NCBI GenBank assembly: GCA_018434945.1
Contig: JAHDOI010000031.1
Coordinates: forward strand, 1 to 64,000
Direction of reading: 5' to 3'
Source of the DNA: Selenomonadales bacterium
Lineage (GTDB): Bacteria > Bacillota > Negativicutes > Sporomusales > UBA7701
Length of the DNA stretch: 64,000 nt
Shown here in pieces: positions 7,534 through 14,957 of this stretch (the stretch's first letter is position 1; the number at the start of each line of letters is the position of its first letter). The notes below the pieces were generated by a model. The model worked only from the letters and a program-made list of their open reading frames with translations, had not been told where the DNA came from and searched no databases. A program made the position numbers and the translations under genes.

Positions 7534-8436
7534 ATGCAGGGTAAAAGTGTTGTTTTCGTCGAGGTTGTGCTGTTTTCCGTCGCCTTCATCTGGGGTATCC
7601 ACGCGGCGATTATGAAGCTCGGCCTGGTGGCTTTGCCGCCGGTGCCGTATAACGCCCTGCGCCTGCTGCTGGCGACGGCGGTGGCGTGGGCGGTGGTGTT
7701 CGCGACCGGCACGTACCGCCCGCTGGCCAAGGAGGATGTGAAGCCGATGGTGCTGATCAGCCTGGCGGGGTTTTTCGTGTTTCAGCTGGGGTTCGCCGCG
7801 GGGGTGGAGAGGACGACGGCCGGCAATGCTTCGCTGGTGACGTGTCTGCTGCCGGTGAGTGTGGCGATTATCAACCGCCTGTGGCGGATCGAGCCGCTGA
7901 CCGGCCGGATGGCGCTGGGGATCGCGGCGTCGCTGGCGGGGGTGGTGCTGATCGTGCTGGGCTCGGGCAAAGAGGTGAGCCTGGAGAGCCGGCATTGGCA
8001 GGGAGCGCTGTTGCTGCTGGGCGCCCAGGCGGGCTACGGGTATTATACCGTTTTTTCCCGCAGGCTGCTGGCGCGGTATTCGGCTTATCAGGTGACGGCG
8101 GTGGTTGTGACGATTTCGGCGCTGCTGTTCACGCTGATCGCCTTGCCCGATCTGGCGGCCATGCGCTGGGACGGCGTGCCGCGGGTGGCGTGGCTGAGTG
8201 TGGCGTATTCGGGGGTGTTCGCGATGTGTGTGGGCAATTTCCTGTGGGTGTGGGGCGTGGGCAGGATCGGCAGCGCGCGGACGTCGCTGTTCAATAATAT
8301 TTCGCCGGTTTTCGCGGTGGCGTCGGGGTATTATCTCCTCGGCGAGGAGTTCGGGCTGATGCAGCTGGCGGGGGCGGCGGTGATTTTCTGGGGCCTGTAT
8401 TTCGCCCGCCCCAAGCCGGCGGCGCGGAAAGACTGA
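7534..8436 (+). CDS. EamA/DMT-family transporter
   Basis: This 300-residue inner-membrane protein has ten predicted helices in two EamA repeats of the drug/metabolite exporter superfamily. The first repeat begins VVLFSVAFIWGIHAAIMKLG and the second contains GAQAGYGYYTVFSRRLL, ending with LLGEEFGLMQLAGAAVIFWG. The ATG at 7534 has a clear GGAGGAG site and is preferred to the upstream in-frame ATG at 7477. Substrate cannot be told; family members export amino acids, sugars or other metabolites. It may be co-transcribed with the phosphatase gene 15 bases downstream. Confidence 0.88.
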   Translation: MQGKSVVFVEVVLFSVAFIWGIHAAIMKLGLVALPPVPYNALRLLLATAVAWAVVFATGTYRPLAKEDVKPMVLISLAGFFVFQLGFAAGVERTTAGNASLVTCLLPVSVAIINRLWRIEPLTGRMALGIAASLAGVVLIVLGSGKEVSLESRHWQGALLLLGAQAGYGYYTVFSRRLLARYSAYQVTAVVVTISALLFTLIALPDLAAMRWDGVPRVAWLSVAYSGVFAMCVGNFLWVWGVGRIGSARTSLFNNISPVFAVASGYYLLGEEFGLMQLAGAAVIFWGLYFARPKPAARKD

Positions 8437-8451
8437 GGACGGAGGCTGGGA

Positions 8452-9225
8452 ATGCTGTACGATACTCATATGCATACCACTTTTTCGACCGATTCGCGGA
8501 TGACGATCGGGGAGGCGGCGGCCAGGGGCCGCGAGCTGGGGATGGGGATAATCGTGACCGAGCATCTCGATCTCGATTACCCCAAGCCGAAGGCGTTCAT
8601 TTTCGATACTGACGAGTATTTCCGTGCGTACGGCGACTGGCGCAGCGATACGCTGCTGCTGGGGATCGAGATCGGGATGCGCGCCGACCTGGTGCGGGAG
8701 AATGCGGCGGTGATCGCCGGGAACCCGTTCGATTTCGTGATCGGTTCAATCCATGTTATCGACCATATCGATATTTACCAGGAGGATTTTTACCTCAACC
8801 GCACAAAGGCGGAGGTGTATGGCCAGTATTTCGGGCAGATGCTCGATTGTCTGGGGTGCTACGATTTTATCGACAGCCTGGGGCATATCGATTATATTGC
8901 CCGCTATGCGCGGTTCGACGATCCCGAGCTGCATTACGGGGAGTTCCAGGACGCGCTGGACGCGGTGCTGGGCCGGGTGGCGGAGCGGGAGAAGGCCTTG
9001 GAGATAAACACGCGCCGGATGGGCGACGCCGATGTGGTGGCGGCGCTGCTGCCGGTGTACCACCGTTTCCGCCAGCTGGGCGGGAAGCTGGTGACGATCG
9101 GTTCGGACGCGCACCGGCCGGAGGAGATCGGCAAGCATTTCGCGGTGGCGACCGACCTGGCGGCGGCGTGCGGGCTGCGGCCGGTGTATTATCGGGACCG
9201 CAAACCCGAGTATGTGAAGCTATAG
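8452..9225 (+). CDS. PHP-type histidinol-phosphatase family protein
   Basis: This 257-residue cytoplasmic metal-dependent phosphoesterase belongs to the PHP superfamily in the HisK/HisJ group. Metal-binding motifs are in order: DTHMHTTFSTD (4-14), TEHLDLD, GIEIG, GSIHVID and a late GSDAH. The family hydrolyses L-histidinol phosphate in histidine biosynthesis, but no other his genes are near, so a different phosphoester substrate is possible. Start ATG 8452 follows GGACGGAGG. Confidence 0.85.
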   Translation: MLYDTHMHTTFSTDSRMTIGEAAARGRELGMGIIVTEHLDLDYPKPKAFIFDTDEYFRAYGDWRSDTLLLGIEIGMRADLVRENAAVIAGNPFDFVIGSIHVIDHIDIYQEDFYLNRTKAEVYGQYFGQMLDCLGCYDFIDSLGHIDYIARYARFDDPELHYGEFQDALDAVLGRVAEREKALEINTRRMGDADVVAALLPVYHRFRQLGGKLVTIGSDAHRPEEIGKHFAVATDLAAACGLRPVYYRDRKPEYVKL

Positions 9226-9227
9226 CG

Positions 9228-9344
9228 GGCCGTTGATAGGCCCCGTCTGCGTCGTTGCTCCTCAGATGCTTGCTAGCGTACGTTCCGAGTACGCGTCGCA
9301 GCGCATCTTCCGGTGCGCCTAGCATCCGGAGCCTCTGAACGGCC
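9228..9344 (-). repeat. Palindromic intergenic element, copy A (reverse orientation)
   Basis: The ends are GGCCGTTGATA and CTGAACGGCC, an imperfect terminal inverted repeat. The middle holds the type-1 tip, a GCGTAC/GTACGC hairpin (minus strand). It lies between convergent genes, just before a bidirectional terminator. Confidence 0.8.
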
Positions 9345-9362
9345 CTCGGTTTTATGGCAAGG

Positions 9363-9391
9363 AAAAAGCCCTCTCGCGTGAGAGGGCTTTT
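9363..9391. terminator. Bidirectional terminator between convergent genes
   Basis: AAAAAGCCCTCTC..GAGAGGGCTTTT is a strong symmetric hairpin with an A run before and a T run after. It can serve both the phosphatase gene and the DUF4870 gene. Confidence 0.88.
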
Positions 9392-9415
9392 GGTTTCGGG
9401 GCTTATGGGCGGCCG

Positions 9416-9769
9416 CTATTGTAATTTGGCGACAAGACCTTGGATGAGCGGATACCGGTAGTGTTCGCCGTTCAGGGCTCTGAGGGCGGCGATGAGCGAG
9501 GTGACGACGAGGACGAGGCCGAGGACGGCGAGGACGGGGATGAGCAGGAAGCCGATGAGGACCATGCAAAGCAGGCCGACGACCAGCCCCGCGACGAGGA
9601 GGGCGAGGTGGGCGACGAGGGCCTGGCGGGCGTGTTCGTAGACGAAGGGGTCTTCTTTTTTGAGCAGGAAGATGAGGAGCGGCGCGACGATGAATCCCAG
9701 GCCGCCGAAGAAGTAGGCCAAATGGGCGATGATGGCCAGCAGTTTCTGCTCGCCGGTGACGGTGTCCAT
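9416..9769 (-). CDS. DUF4870 membrane protein
   Basis: This 117-residue protein of the DUF4870 family has an N-terminal helix pair (AIIAHLAYFFGGLGFIVAPLL), the conserved EHARQALVAHLA segment and two further hydrophobic stretches. Family function is unknown. ATG 9769 is preferred because CCCTCC (9776-9781, the ribosome binding site on the minus strand) leaves no room for the ATG at 9775. Confidence 0.85.
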   Translation of the reverse strand: MDTVTGEQKLLAIIAHLAYFFGGLGFIVAPLLIFLLKKEDPFVYEHARQALVAHLALLVAGLVVGLLCMVLIGFLLIPVLAVLGLVLVVTSLIAALRALNGEHYRYPLIQGLVAKLQ

Positions 9770-9895
9770 GGGCATCCCTCCTGTTGCTATTTTAGCCGAT
9801 AAGGGCGTCTGTTACAATATATGCTTTCGGCGGCCGGACAACGCCGGCGCGGAGGAAAAGCGGGCGGCGACGGAGAATTTGATGAGTAAGGATTA
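9770..9895. other. Spacer between divergent DUF4870 and repeat B
   Basis: Apart from a TTACAAT box near 9811-9818 that could be a plus-strand -10 element, nothing was recognised. A GGAGG at about 9851 precedes no credible reading frame. Confidence 0.3.
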
Positions 9896-10014
9896 GGCCG
9901 TTCAGAAAGCCCAGATGCCAGGCGCACCGGAGGTTGCCACCGGAAGCGTACACGGGCGTACGCTGAGGATGGCAACCGAGGAGCAACGCCGCAGATGGGG
10001 CTTTATCAACGGCC
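9896..10014 (+). repeat. Palindromic intergenic element, copy B
   Basis: The element starts GGCCGTTCAGAAAGCCC and ends GGGGCTTTATCAACGGCC. It has the type-2 tip: a GGTTGCC/GGCAACC stem closed by AGCGTAC/GTACGCT. It is nearly identical to copy C. Confidence 0.88.
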
Positions 10015-10029
10015 GAAGTGGAGGTGGCT

Positions 10030-10602
10030 ATGATGGAGTTGCTCGAGGCAATAAAAGGAAGGCGGAGCATCCGCAGGTTCAAGCCCGATCCGGTGCCGCG
10101 CGAGCTGCTGGAGCGGGTGATCGGCGAGGCGCTGTGGGCGCCGTCGGCGATGAACACGCAGCCGTGGCGCTTTTTCGTGCTTACGGGGGCGAAGAAGGAC
10201 GAGCTGGTGGCGATCGCCGGCAAGAGCATCGCACAGCTGGATACGCGGCTGAAGGCGTTGTTCAAGGAGAATATGCGCACCCTCGTGCACGGTTATTTCA
10301 AGGATTTCGGCGGCGCGCCGGCGGTGGTGGTGGCGCTGGCCAGGGTGCCGGAGACGGAAGGTTATATGGACGGCAGTTTCCAGTCGGCAGCGGCGGCGTT
10401 CTATAATTTTCAGCTGCTCGCCCATGAGGCGGGACTGGGGACGTGCTGGATGACGGGGCCGCTGTGGGTGGAGGGCGAGTTGCTCGAATTCCTCGGCCAC
10501 AAGGACGGATGGCGGCTGCTGGCGCTCACGCCGGTGGGCTGGCCCGACCAGTCGCCGCCGGTGCCGCCCAGGAAGCATGCGGATATTCTCTGGCTGGAAT
10601 AG
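10030..10602 (+). CDS. Nitroreductase family protein
   Basis: This 190-residue FMN-dependent oxidoreductase belongs to the nitroreductase superfamily. The N-terminal RRSIRRFKPDPVPRELL phosphate-binding segment, the APSAMNTQPWRF motif (about 38-49) and the late LGTCWMTGP segment are typical. Such enzymes use NAD(P)H to reduce nitro groups or quinones, and the true substrate is unknown. Start is ATG 10030 or 10033 behind GGAGG at 10020-10024. Direct copies of one palindromic element flank the gene. Confidence 0.88.
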   Translation: MMELLEAIKGRRSIRRFKPDPVPRELLERVIGEALWAPSAMNTQPWRFFVLTGAKKDELVAIAGKSIAQLDTRLKALFKENMRTLVHGYFKDFGGAPAVVVALARVPETEGYMDGSFQSAAAAFYNFQLLAHEAGLGTCWMTGPLWVEGELLEFLGHKDGWRLLALTPVGWPDQSPPVPPRKHADILWLE

Positions 10603-10627
10603 GCTCGGGTTAAAGTAAAAGAAAAAA

Positions 10628-10747
10628 GGCCGTTCAGAAAGCCTCAGATGCAAGGCGCACCGGAGGTTGCCACCGGAAGCGTACACGGGCGTACGCTGAG
10701 GATGGCAACCGAGGAGCAACGCCGCAGATGAGGCTTTATCAACGGCC
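10628..10747 (+). repeat. Palindromic intergenic element, copy C
   Basis: It is nearly identical to copy B. A paired change in the stem (GCCT with AGGC instead of GCCC with GGGC) keeps base pairing. It follows the nitroreductase gene directly and leads into a terminator. Confidence 0.88.
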
Positions 10748-10748
10748 G

Positions 10749-10781
10749 AAAAAGAGGCACGCGGACGCGTGCCTCTTTTTT
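10749..10781. terminator. Bidirectional terminator
   Basis: AAAAAGAGGCACGCG..CGCGTGCCTCTTTTTT is a symmetric hairpin between the convergent nitroreductase and acyltransferase genes. It overlaps the stop codon of the latter by about two bases. Confidence 0.88.
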
Positions 10782-11970
10782 ATGCGTATTTTCGCGCCGC
10801 CCGGGCGCCAATGTTGTGGAGAAGCTTGGCGGCGACGGCCGGATGCTGTGTTTCGAGGCGTTCGAGGGCATGGCGCGGCAGGACGAGGAGGTCGGCGTCG
10901 GTCTGGGCGACGACGGTGGCGTTCTGCCGCGTGTGGGCGACGAAGTTTTTCTCGCCGTAAACCTGACCGGGGCGGAGGATGGCTACCGAGGTTCGCCGGC
11001 CGGGGGTATGGCGGCGGACCGACAGCACCCCGGACATGATGACGAAGATTTCGTTGCTCATGTCGTCAGGGAAGACAGCCGTATCGGCCTGATCAAAATA
11101 GACCATATGGCCGGCATTGGCGCATATGCTGGCCTCCGCTTCGGTGAGGCCGCGGAAGATCCCGATTGCTTTTTCAGGCGGCTGGCCGAGCTTTTCTCCC
11201 ATGATCCGCCACAGTTCAGCTTCGGCGGTAAGCTGTTTATTGATGTAACGGGTGCCGGCGTGGGGGAATTCACGGGCGAACCACGCGGCCGATTCCGTGG
11301 AGTTGGGCCATTGGCCGGCGACTTCGCCGAACGGTGAGCGGACGCGGCGGAGATGATCGATGTCGTCGAGCAGGGTGACGAACGGTACCATGCAGCCGTA
11401 GTCGGGTACGAAGAAGTTGCTTTTGTAGCGCCGGGCGCCAAGGTGCTCGTGCATAGCGACCAGTGACGGGGCGCCGCCGCTGAAATGGAAGAGAACGTCA
11501 TGACTGCGGCAGGCCTGATAATAGTGGGTGCAGAGCAAGTGGTGGGCCCGGGATTTACGGTAATGGGAGGCGATCATTCCCTTGGAGGCGAAGGAAAGAG
11601 GGTGCGAGGCTCCGGCGCTCGCGCAGAAATCCTGGAACTTGTCCATGGCCATTGGCGCGGTCAGTTCGGGGGGGGAATCGTCTTTGCGACCGATGTGAAG
11701 GCGCACGGTGCCTACTATTTCTCTTCCGGCCCGGGCATAAAAGAGGAGGCCCCAGTCGTCCATGTCGTCGTACAGCAGCCGGCGCCGGTGGTCGGCGCGG
11801 GATATCCGCCGCCCCATCTCTTCAACGTAAATCCGGTAGCGGAGACGATACACCTTTTCTTTTTCCTTGGCGGTTGTAGCCAGTTCGATATGTATTTGGT
11901 CGAGGGGATTGGACCGCCGGGGATGCGAGGGTTCTGTCCGTGCCAGCGACTGATTCATACCGCAGGTCAC
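10780..11970 (-). CDS. Acyltransferase-like domain fused to cNMP-binding domain
   Basis: This is a 396-residue cytoplasmic protein. Residues about 28-230 resemble the GNAT-like N-acyl amino acid synthase/autoinducer synthase fold (YRLRYRIYVEEMGRR near 40, then DDWGLLFYARAGREIVGTVRL and SKGMIASHYRKS). Residues about 265-390 form a cyclic-nucleotide-binding beta-roll (IFRGLTEAEAS, FVIMSGVLSVRR, LRPGQVYGEKNFV). The usual Crp-type DNA-binding helix-turn-helix is absent. A plausible reading is an acyl or arginyl transferase gated by a nucleotide, but neither substrate nor ligand is visible. GTG 11970 is used; ATG 11958 is an alternative. A strong sigmaA promoter lies upstream. Confidence 0.78.
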   Translation of the reverse strand: MTCGMNQSLARTEPSHPRRSNPLDQIHIELATTAKEKEKVYRLRYRIYVEEMGRRISRADHRRRLLYDDMDDWGLLFYARAGREIVGTVRLHIGRKDDSPPELTAPMAMDKFQDFCASAGASHPLSFASKGMIASHYRKSRAHHLLCTHYYQACRSHDVLFHFSGGAPSLVAMHEHLGARRYKSNFFVPDYGCMVPFVTLLDDIDHLRRVRSPFGEVAGQWPNSTESAAWFAREFPHAGTRYINKQLTAEAELWRIMGEKLGQPPEKAIGIFRGLTEAEASICANAGHMVYFDQADTAVFPDDMSNEIFVIMSGVLSVRRHTPGRRTSVAILRPGQVYGEKNFVAHTRQNATVVAQTDADLLVLPRHALERLETQHPAVAAKLLHNIGARAARKYA

Positions 11971-12038
11971 ACCCTTTCACCTGTTTGTAGACGGCAAGCC
12001 TTCCCATGATACGACAAAAAATCTGTTTATATACCAAT

Positions 12039-12067
12039 ATTTTACTCCCAATTGCAATAATTGTCAA
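12039..12067 (-). promoter_or_regulatory. Strong sigmaA promoter for the acyltransferase/cNMP gene
   Basis: On the minus strand TTGACA (12067..12062) and TAAAAT (12044..12039) are separated by 17 bases. This is the near-consensus vegetative arrangement. Confidence 0.85.
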
Positions 12068-12103
12068 AATATTGTATTATTGGATAATAATCGACAAATT
12101 GGC

Positions 12104-12132
12104 ATAAAAAGAAAGAGCCGTCGCAGGCTCTT
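12104..12132 (-). terminator. Terminator after the sensor kinase gene
   Basis: On the minus strand AAGAGCC..GGCTCTT is followed by TTCTTTTTAT. It ends the kinase transcript about 75 bases after its stop codon and just before the next promoter. Confidence 0.8.
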
Positions 12133-12203
12133 GTTTCCGAAATGGTCACTAATACTGTTGTTTTTCAGCGTAATCAGGAGGGGGCTAAGTATAGGGTCTG
12201 GCT

Positions 12204-13856
12204 TTAGGCGCGCCGGAAGACGACGGAGAATGTTGTGCCGTGAGGGCCGGTGTCGATGTGGATCTTGGCCCGGTGGCGGTTGGCGATGCTGTAGCAGATG
12301 GCCAGACCGAGGCCGGTGCCGCTTTCCTTGGTGGTGAAGAAGGGGATGCCCAGTTTTTCCATGATTTCCGGAGGGATCTCAGCCCCCTCGTTCTGGACGG
12401 CGAGGATGACGGCGTTGTCGTCGGCCGAGGTTTTTATCGTCAGCTTTTTGCCCGGTTCCATGGCTTCCAGGCCGTTGCGGGCGAAGTTGAGGAGCAGCTG
12501 GCGGATCTCCTTTTCGTCCAGCGGCAGTTCCGGGATGTCGTTGAGCTCCAGGCGGACGACGTGGTTAGTGATGGCGGCGTCGGCGAGGATGAGGGGGAAG
12601 AGGGATTCGACGATTGCGTTGAGGCTGCGGGGCTGCTGGTCGGAGATGCGGTTTTTGCTGAGGGACAGGTATTCGGTGATGAGGGCGTTGGCCCGGTCGA
12701 GTTCGTCGAGGAGGAGGCGGAAATTGTCGCCGTATTGCTCCAGGTCTTGTTTGCGGGACATCACCTGCAGGTAGCCGCGCACCGTGGTGAGCGGGTTGCG
12801 GATCTCGTGGCCGATGTTGGCGGCCATCTGGCCGACGATGTTGAGCCGGTCGAGGCGGAAGAGTTCTTGCTCCAGTTCCTTGCGGGCGGTGGCGTCGCGG
12901 ATGATGCCTTCGACCGCCGACAGCTCGCCGCCTGGATCGCGGATGGGGACGATGTGCTGCTCGACCCATATCTGGCTCCGGTCTTTGCGGATGAGGCGGA
13001 AGGCGACCGGCATTTCGGTGGGTGTGAGCGCTTGGTCGAACTTCGGCAGGGACGATCTGTCGTCAGGATGGACGGTTTCGAAAATAAGCCGCGGGTTGGC
13101 ATAGTACTCTTCCGGCTTGTAGCCGGTAATCTCTTCGGCGGCCGGGCTGATGTATTCGCATGCGAACGAGGGCTTTATCCGGTAACGGTAGATTATGTCG
13201 CGGGCGTTTTCCGCCAGGAGGCGGAAGCGTGTTTCCTGCTTTTCGAGGTCGTCGCGGGTCTTTTCGAAATAGGTGAGCAGGAAGCCGATGCCGATGATAA
13301 GGCGCAGGAAGGCGTCGAGCAGGTAGCCCCAAGGGGCCATTTCGGAAGGCCGGAAAATCGGATAATCCAGTTGATGGATGCCGTTGAGGATGAAGGCATA
13401 GGCGGTTATCATTTTGCCGATGCCCCGTGTCTGCAGATGGCGCAGTACAACGATTCCTGTATGAATATAGATAGAGCCGAATAAGAGGGAAGTCGGCACT
13501 ATGAACCAAAGAGGCGGCAGATTCAGAAGAACACAGGCTGCGGAGAAAATCGCCAGAGAAAAAACGGCGTAAAGCCATATTTTCGGCAGTCGCTGACCGA
13601 CGAACTGGCAGGTGCCCCAGGCTATGAAAAGGAGACTGCCGATAGCCGTTGCCTGCAGGAAGAGAATCGTTGGGATGAAGCTTGCGGGGCTGAGTATAAA
13701 CGGGTCCATGGCCGATTTGAGGGCAATCAGGGCCCAAGCCAGCGTCCAGTAGCCGAGGAAGCGCTCCCGGTACCGCCAGTACAGAAAAAGGTAGATAAGG
13801 AAGACTATCGTTTTGATCCCGGCCGCGGCGGCGATGGCGAGAGTAAGATTTGTCAT
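12204..13856 (-). CDS. Membrane PAS sensor histidine kinase (KinB-like, orphan)
   Basis: This 550-residue membrane kinase has an N-terminal region of about seven hydrophobic helices (1-205), one PAS domain (about 215-335, with PDDRSSLPKFD) and a HisKA domain with phospho-acceptor His350 in GHEIRNPLTTVRGY. An ATPase domain follows, with NFARNGLEAM and GTGLGLAICYSIANRH. The absence of a partner response regulator beside it, and the likeness of the HisKA and ATPase regions to sporulation kinases, suggest it feeds a Spo0F/Spo0A phosphorelay. A Spo0F-like gene is at 38242. The signal it senses is unknown. Confidence 0.9.
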   Translation of the reverse strand: MTNLTLAIAAAAGIKTIVFLIYLFLYWRYRERFLGYWTLAWALIALKSAMDPFILSPASFIPTILFLQATAIGSLLFIAWGTCQFVGQRLPKIWLYAVFSLAIFSAACVLLNLPPLWFIVPTSLLFGSIYIHTGIVVLRHLQTRGIGKMITAYAFILNGIHQLDYPIFRPSEMAPWGYLLDAFLRLIIGIGFLLTYFEKTRDDLEKQETRFRLLAENARDIIYRYRIKPSFACEYISPAAEEITGYKPEEYYANPRLIFETVHPDDRSSLPKFDQALTPTEMPVAFRLIRKDRSQIWVEQHIVPIRDPGGELSAVEGIIRDATARKELEQELFRLDRLNIVGQMAANIGHEIRNPLTTVRGYLQVMSRKQDLEQYGDNFRLLLDELDRANALITEYLSLSKNRISDQQPRSLNAIVESLFPLILADAAITNHVVRLELNDIPELPLDEKEIRQLLLNFARNGLEAMEPGKKLTIKTSADDNAVILAVQNEGAEIPPEIMEKLGIPFFTTKESGTGLGLAICYSIANRHRAKIHIDTGPHGTTFSVVFRRA

Positions 13857-14032
13857 GGCTTATCTCCTAAAGAGCGACATCCACGCACAAGAAGGAATTA
13901 AACATAATGCGGCAAAATCCTGCCAATATTTTCAATTTAATCCTGTTTTTGCAGGTTTTGGGACGGATTTTTGCCAATATAGACAAATAGGGTTTTCAAT
14001 AAGGTGAAATTTTACGGCTGAGGAGGCGGAGG
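13857..14032. other. Divergent spacer between kinase and ThiF-like gene
   Basis: This AT-rich spacer holds the promoters of two divergent genes. On the minus strand a TTGGCA with an 18-base spacer and TTTAAT is a possible kinase promoter near 13898-13933. A CCTGCC..TTGCAGG partial inverted repeat lies in the middle. Confidence 0.35.
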
Positions 14033-14836
14033 ATGGATTATTGGCAGGTGTACCAGCGGAATATCGGGCTGTTTAGCCGCGAGCAGCAGCAGAAACTGCG
14101 CGAGGCGAAGGTTTTCGTGGCCGGGGCGGGCGGCGTGGGGGGCATCGAGGCGGCGACGCTGGCCCGGTTCGGGATCGGCGAGCTGGTGGTTATGGACCCC
14201 GGTGTTTTTGACGAGCCGGATATGAACCGCCAGTTCGCGGCGATGGCGAGCACGATCGGCGAGAACAAGGCCGGGGCCACCGCCCGGCTGCTGCGGGATA
14301 TCAATCCTTTTATGAAGGTGACGGCGCTGGAGCACGCGCCCCGGGACGACGCGGAGCTGGCCGAGCATATGGCCGGGAGCGCGCTGGTGATCGACGCCAT
14401 CGATGCCGGCGGGTTCGACTATAAGGCGAGGTTCGCCCGCATAGCCCGCTCACTGGGCGTGCTGAACATCACGGCGCCCATTCCGGGGTTCGGCACGCTG
14501 ATGGCCATTTTCGACCCCGAGGGCATGACGCTGGAGGAATTTTACCGGGCGCCGGCCGACCCGGCTTTATGGCCGATTTTTCGCATCCCCATGGACCGCA
14601 TCCTGGGCGAGAACCGTTACGCCTACATCGTGCGGGGGTTGTATAGCGGCGAATACAGTTATCTCACGACCTGCGCCGGGGCTGCGGCCCTGAACGGCGG
14701 GCTGGTGGCTACCGAAGCGGCGCTGATTATCGCCGGCCTCAGGTCCCGCGAGGAGATCGTCGTGGCGCCGCGGGTGACGTATGTGGATATGCTCAGGCGG
14801 GTTTTCGAGGTATATACGGCCGCGGCCGCGGACTGA
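14033..14836 (+). CDS. ThiF/MoeB/HesA-family adenylyltransferase-like protein
   Basis: This 267-residue E1-like enzyme has the nucleotide-binding GAGGVGGIEAATLARFGIG (about 32-50), the VVMDPGVFDEPDMNRQ segment and the Asp-rich VIDAIDAGGFDYK. Members activate the C-terminus of a sulfur-carrier protein or another carboxylate by adenylation. The pair of CxxC zinc motifs found in many relatives is missing; only one Cys (TTCAGAAA) is in that area. No ThiS/MoaD-like carrier gene is near, so the substrate is unknown. RBS is GGAGGCGGAGG. Confidence 0.85.
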   Translation: MDYWQVYQRNIGLFSREQQQKLREAKVFVAGAGGVGGIEAATLARFGIGELVVMDPGVFDEPDMNRQFAAMASTIGENKAGATARLLRDINPFMKVTALEHAPRDDAELAEHMAGSALVIDAIDAGGFDYKARFARIARSLGVLNITAPIPGFGTLMAIFDPEGMTLEEFYRAPADPALWPIFRIPMDRILGENRYAYIVRGLYSGEYSYLTTCAGAAALNGGLVATEAALIIAGLRSREEIVVAPRVTYVDMLRRVFEVYTAAAAD

Positions 14837-14957
14837 GTGCGGGCGGAAGGCTGAAGCCGATCGCGGCGGTAAACGGTATAGTGCGGGTCGATTTGCAAAT
14901 GATAACACCAGGATTCTTTGCCGGCTTTGCAAATTAACAAGCAGGAGGGATCGCGCC

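Noticed and set aside
9896-10747. Repeats B and C as a CRISPR or attachment-site pair
   Set aside because: There are only two nearby copies, 600 bases apart with a gene between, each a self-complementary palindrome. No spacers, cas or integrase genes are present.
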